The position numbers and the translations under genes are program-made. A model generated the notes under the pieces. That model was not told the origin of the DNA. It did not search any database and was given only the letters and a program-made list of their open reading frames with translations. From Bifidobacterium sp. WK041_4_12 (GTDB lineage: Bacteria; Actinomycetota; Actinomycetes; Actinomycetales; Bifidobacteriaceae): a DNA stretch of 64,000 bases. The stretch covers positions 992,001 to 1,056,000 of the forward strand of contig NZ_CP129674.1 of the NCBI RefSeq assembly GCF_041080795.1, given 5' to 3'. Below are positions 62,307 through 64,000 of this stretch, one piece after another (within the stretch, counting starts at the first letter, position 1; each line of letters opens with the position of its first letter).

Positions 62307-62888
62307 GTGATTATCTTCGGCGTTGACCCTGGGCTGACACGCTGCGGGGTCGGCGTCATCGAAGCCGGCAAAGGACGCCGGCTTTCTTTTATTCATGTCG
62401 ATGTGATTCGTTCTGATCCGCACACTTCGCAGGATTTGCGATTGTTGACCATCTTCAATGGGCTTACAGCCAAGCTGGATCGATTCAAACCCGATGCGGT
62501 TTCCATTGAACGCGTGTTTGCCCAATCCAATAGAAATACCGTTCTGGGAACCGCTCAGGCCGCAGGCTTGGCGATGCTTGCAGCAGCCCAGAGAGGCGTT
62601 CCGGTGGCGTTACACACCCCTACCGAGGCAAAGCTTGCAATCTCGGGCAATGGGAAAGCCGATAAGCCCCAGGTCGAACGCATGGTTGCTGCGGTTCTGG
62701 GACTCAACGCTCTGCCGACGCCCGCAGATGCTGCAGATGCACTGTCGATAGCCATCTGCCATGCCCTGCGTCCGCAAGGTGCTTTGCAAGGTGGAGAGCG
62801 CGAGCAGCATCTGACCACAGCGCAACGGGAGTGGGCAATCGCGACGCAGCGGGCAGCGAAACGTGGAGGAGTCCGCGGCGGCATGTAG
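62307..62888 (+). CDS. ruvC: Crossover junction endodeoxyribonuclease RuvC
   Basis: 193 aa. Resolves Holliday junctions. RNase H-like fold with acidic catalytic residues: Asp7 in IIFGVDPGLTRCG, Glu in AVSIERVF (~68), and the C-terminal pair in ADAADALSIA (~140-147). Start GTG 62307 is 6 nt after the yebC stop and 9 nt after GAGGAG. A LexA box follows its stop, so ruvC itself may not be in the SOS unit. Confidence 0.93.
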   Translation: MIIFGVDPGLTRCGVGVIEAGKGRRLSFIHVDVIRSDPHTSQDLRLLTIFNGLTAKLDRFKPDAVSIERVFAQSNRNTVLGTAQAAGLAMLAAAQRGVPVALHTPTEAKLAISGNGKADKPQVERMVAAVLGLNALPTPADAADALSIAICHALRPQGALQGGEREQHLTTAQREWAIATQRAAKRGGVRGGM

Positions 62889-62892
62889 TCTT

Positions 62893-62908
62893 TCGAACAG
62901 ATGTTCGA
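62893..62908. promoter_or_regulatory. LexA (SOS) box upstream of ruvA-ruvB
   Basis: TCGAACAGATGTTCGA, identical over all 16 bases to the uvrA box at 13516. It begins 4 nt after the ruvC stop and 109 nt before ruvA. Confidence 0.85.
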
Positions 62909-62930
62909 TTTTCTTGCGTCTGTGTGGATA

Positions 62931-62982
62931 GGTACTGAGATAGATACTGAGACAGATATCGAGCTAGTTAGATACCGAGCAA
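62931..62982. repeat. 12-bp tandem repeats in the ruvA leader
   Basis: Units GGTACTGAGATA, GATACTGAGACA, GATATCGAGCTA, then (after GTTA) GATACCGAGCAA. They fill the space between the LexA box and the ruvA ribosome site. Confidence 0.75.
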
Positions 62983-63016
62983 TCCAGTCAACTCTTTGCG
63001 GGAAGGAACTGACCTT

Positions 63017-63628
63017 ATGATTGGCATGTTACGAGGTAATGTGTTGGCCGTCGAGTCAGATTCGATGCTGTTGGATGTCAACGGCATAGGCTTTGACATC
63101 CGCATGCCCAAGTCCGATCTATCGACATTGCGCGCAAACCAATCCTGCAGCGTGCATACCGTCATGAACGTCTCACAGGATGCCGTGACCTTGTTCGGTT
63201 TTTCGGCATCGGGGTCCAAGGAACTGTTCTTGCAGCTTCAGAAGGCAAGCGGCATTGGCCCCAAGGTGGCCCTCTCCATTCTGTCCACGCTCAATCCCAA
63301 ACAATTGATCAAGGCCATAGCCGATGGCGATTCAGCCGCACTGGCGCGCGCCCCGGGACTGGGCAAGAAGGGCGCGCAGAAGATAATCCTCGAACTATCC
63401 GGCAAGGTGGAACTGCCCAGTGCAACGTCTTCGGAGCAGGCCGAGCATCGAGACGCGGGATCTGAACAGGTGGTGCAGGGGCTCATATCACTCGGATGGC
63501 AGGAGAAAGAGGCTCGTCAGGCTGTGCGCAATGTCTGTGAGCGCGAGCATATCGAAGAACCCATCGGAGAGCAGGACATATCGAATATCTTGAGAATGGC
63601 ATTGACCTCCCTCGATAAAGGACGCTGA
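63017..63628 (+). CDS. ruvA: Holliday junction branch-migration protein RuvA
   Basis: 203 aa. Tetramer that binds four-way junctions and loads RuvB. OB-fold N terminus starting MIGMLRGNVLAVESD, two helix-hairpin-helix motifs (KASGIGPKVALSIL ~72-85; RAPGLGKKGAQKII ~107-120) and C-terminal domain III that contacts RuvB (~155-203). ATG 63017 follows GGAAGGA; the frame opens at 62996 without a better site. Same operon as ruvB (1 nt gap). Confidence 0.94.
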   Translation: MIGMLRGNVLAVESDSMLLDVNGIGFDIRMPKSDLSTLRANQSCSVHTVMNVSQDAVTLFGFSASGSKELFLQLQKASGIGPKVALSILSTLNPKQLIKAIADGDSAALARAPGLGKKGAQKIILELSGKVELPSATSSEQAEHRDAGSEQVVQGLISLGWQEKEARQAVRNVCEREHIEEPIGEQDISNILRMALTSLDKGR

Positions 63629-63629
63629 C

Positions 63630-64000
63630 ATGACCAGGAAAACATCGAACACACCAGCGGGCACTCCAGCAAGCGTTCCAGCGAGTACAGAGGACACTCG
63701 AGCGAATGTCGGAGCGCGCGAGGATTCACTCAAGGTTGTTTCAGCGACACCCTTGGATGACGAGAACCTCAGTGACGAGGAATTACGCCCTTCCACCCTG
63801 GATGGCTTCATTGGACAGCCCAGACTCAAGGCGCAGCTCGGTCTCTTCCTCAATGCCGCCAGAAAACGTGATGTGGCACCGGACCACATACTGCTTGCAG
63901 GACCTCCAGGACTCGGCAAAACCACGCTGGCAATGATCGTGGCCAAGGAGCTTGAGGTTCCCATCCGCATCACTTCGGGACCGGCAATCCAGCATGCCGG
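63630..64000 (+). CDS. ruvB: Holliday junction branch-migration ATPase RuvB, 5' part
   Basis: The window ends after ~123 codons. AAA+ motor that drives branch migration with RuvA. Visible: RPSTLDGFIGQPRLKAQL (~residues 53-70) and Walker A AGPPGLGKTTLA (~91-102), then VPIRITSGPAIQHAG. The N terminus carries ~45 extra Thr/Ser/Ala-rich residues before the conserved start of the fold. ATG 63630 lies next to the ruvA stop. Confidence 0.94.
   Translation, partial: MTRKTSNTPAGTPASVPASTEDTRANVGAREDSLKVVSATPLDDENLSDEELRPSTLDGFIGQPRLKAQLGLFLNAARKRDVAPDHILLAGPPGLGKTTLAMIVAKELEVPIRITSGPAIQHA

Overview
The window looks like a chromosome segment of a Bifidobacteriaceae member (Bifidobacterium or a close relative). 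This rests on protein families and gene order only. Supporting features are the pyrF-pyrK-pyrD-pyrE order, a uvrA-uvrC-aroE-rapZ-whiA-pgk-tpiA-secG run followed by tal/tkt (bifid-shunt enzymes) and hrcA-dnaJ, a LexA box of the Gram-positive CGAAC-N4-GTTCG type, and an actinobacterial thrS-HIT-pgsA-patA-pimA-yebC-ruvC-ruvA-ruvB block. The species cannot be named from the sequence alone.

Layout. 1-3.1 kb: end of the de novo pyrimidine operon. 3.4-7.4 kb: a pyruvate oxidase gene and a convergent LysR regulator, with a single Fic-domain gene between them that is bracketed by two 132-bp near-identical palindromic repeats. 7.5-13.4 kb (minus strand): phosphoglycerate mutase, NAD(P)HX repair enzyme, ABC-F ATPase and a TspO-like membrane protein. 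13.5-24.9 kb (plus): uvrA behind a LexA box, uvrC, aroE, rapZ, whiA, pgk, tpiA, secG. 25.0-28.3 kb (minus): tkt and tal. 28.5-31.1 kb: CIRCE-controlled hrcA-dnaJ. 31.3-34.1 kb: fructosamine kinase-like gene, uppP and a PAC2 protein. 34.28-34.69 kb: four tRNA genes (Gly, Cys, Val, Val).

34.9-55.2 kb is accessory in character. Two copies of a second, 136-bp inverted-repeat element (34900-35035 and 39257-39392) bracket four genes: a TipA-like MerR regulator, a DUF1684 protein, an M50-like membrane protease and a TetR regulator. A 15-kb same-strand catabolic cluster follows (40145-55243): APC permease, class III aminotransferase, GntR/UTRA regulator, MoaF-like protein, SDR, a ribose-type ABC transporter, a YtcJ-like amidohydrolase, a zinc alcohol dehydrogenase, a second class III enzyme of the phospho-lyase type, and an APH-fold kinase translationally coupled to it. 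The last two resemble the kinase/phospho-lyase pairs that break down hydroxylysine or ethanolamine, so I infer that the cluster imports and degrades an amino alcohol, possibly released from an amide. A 47-nt sequence motif occurs once upstream of this region (38212-38258) and again directly in front of the thrS start codon (55476-55523), flanking the cluster as a direct repeat.

55.5-64 kb returns to core genes: thrS, HIT hydrolase, the phosphatidylinositol-mannoside genes, yebC, ruvC, and ruvA-ruvB behind a second LexA box. The window ends inside ruvB. No transposase, integrase, phage gene, CRISPR array or rRNA gene was seen. Short tandem duplications (9-19 bp units) are unusually frequent, both between genes and, in frame, in disordered tails of housekeeping proteins.
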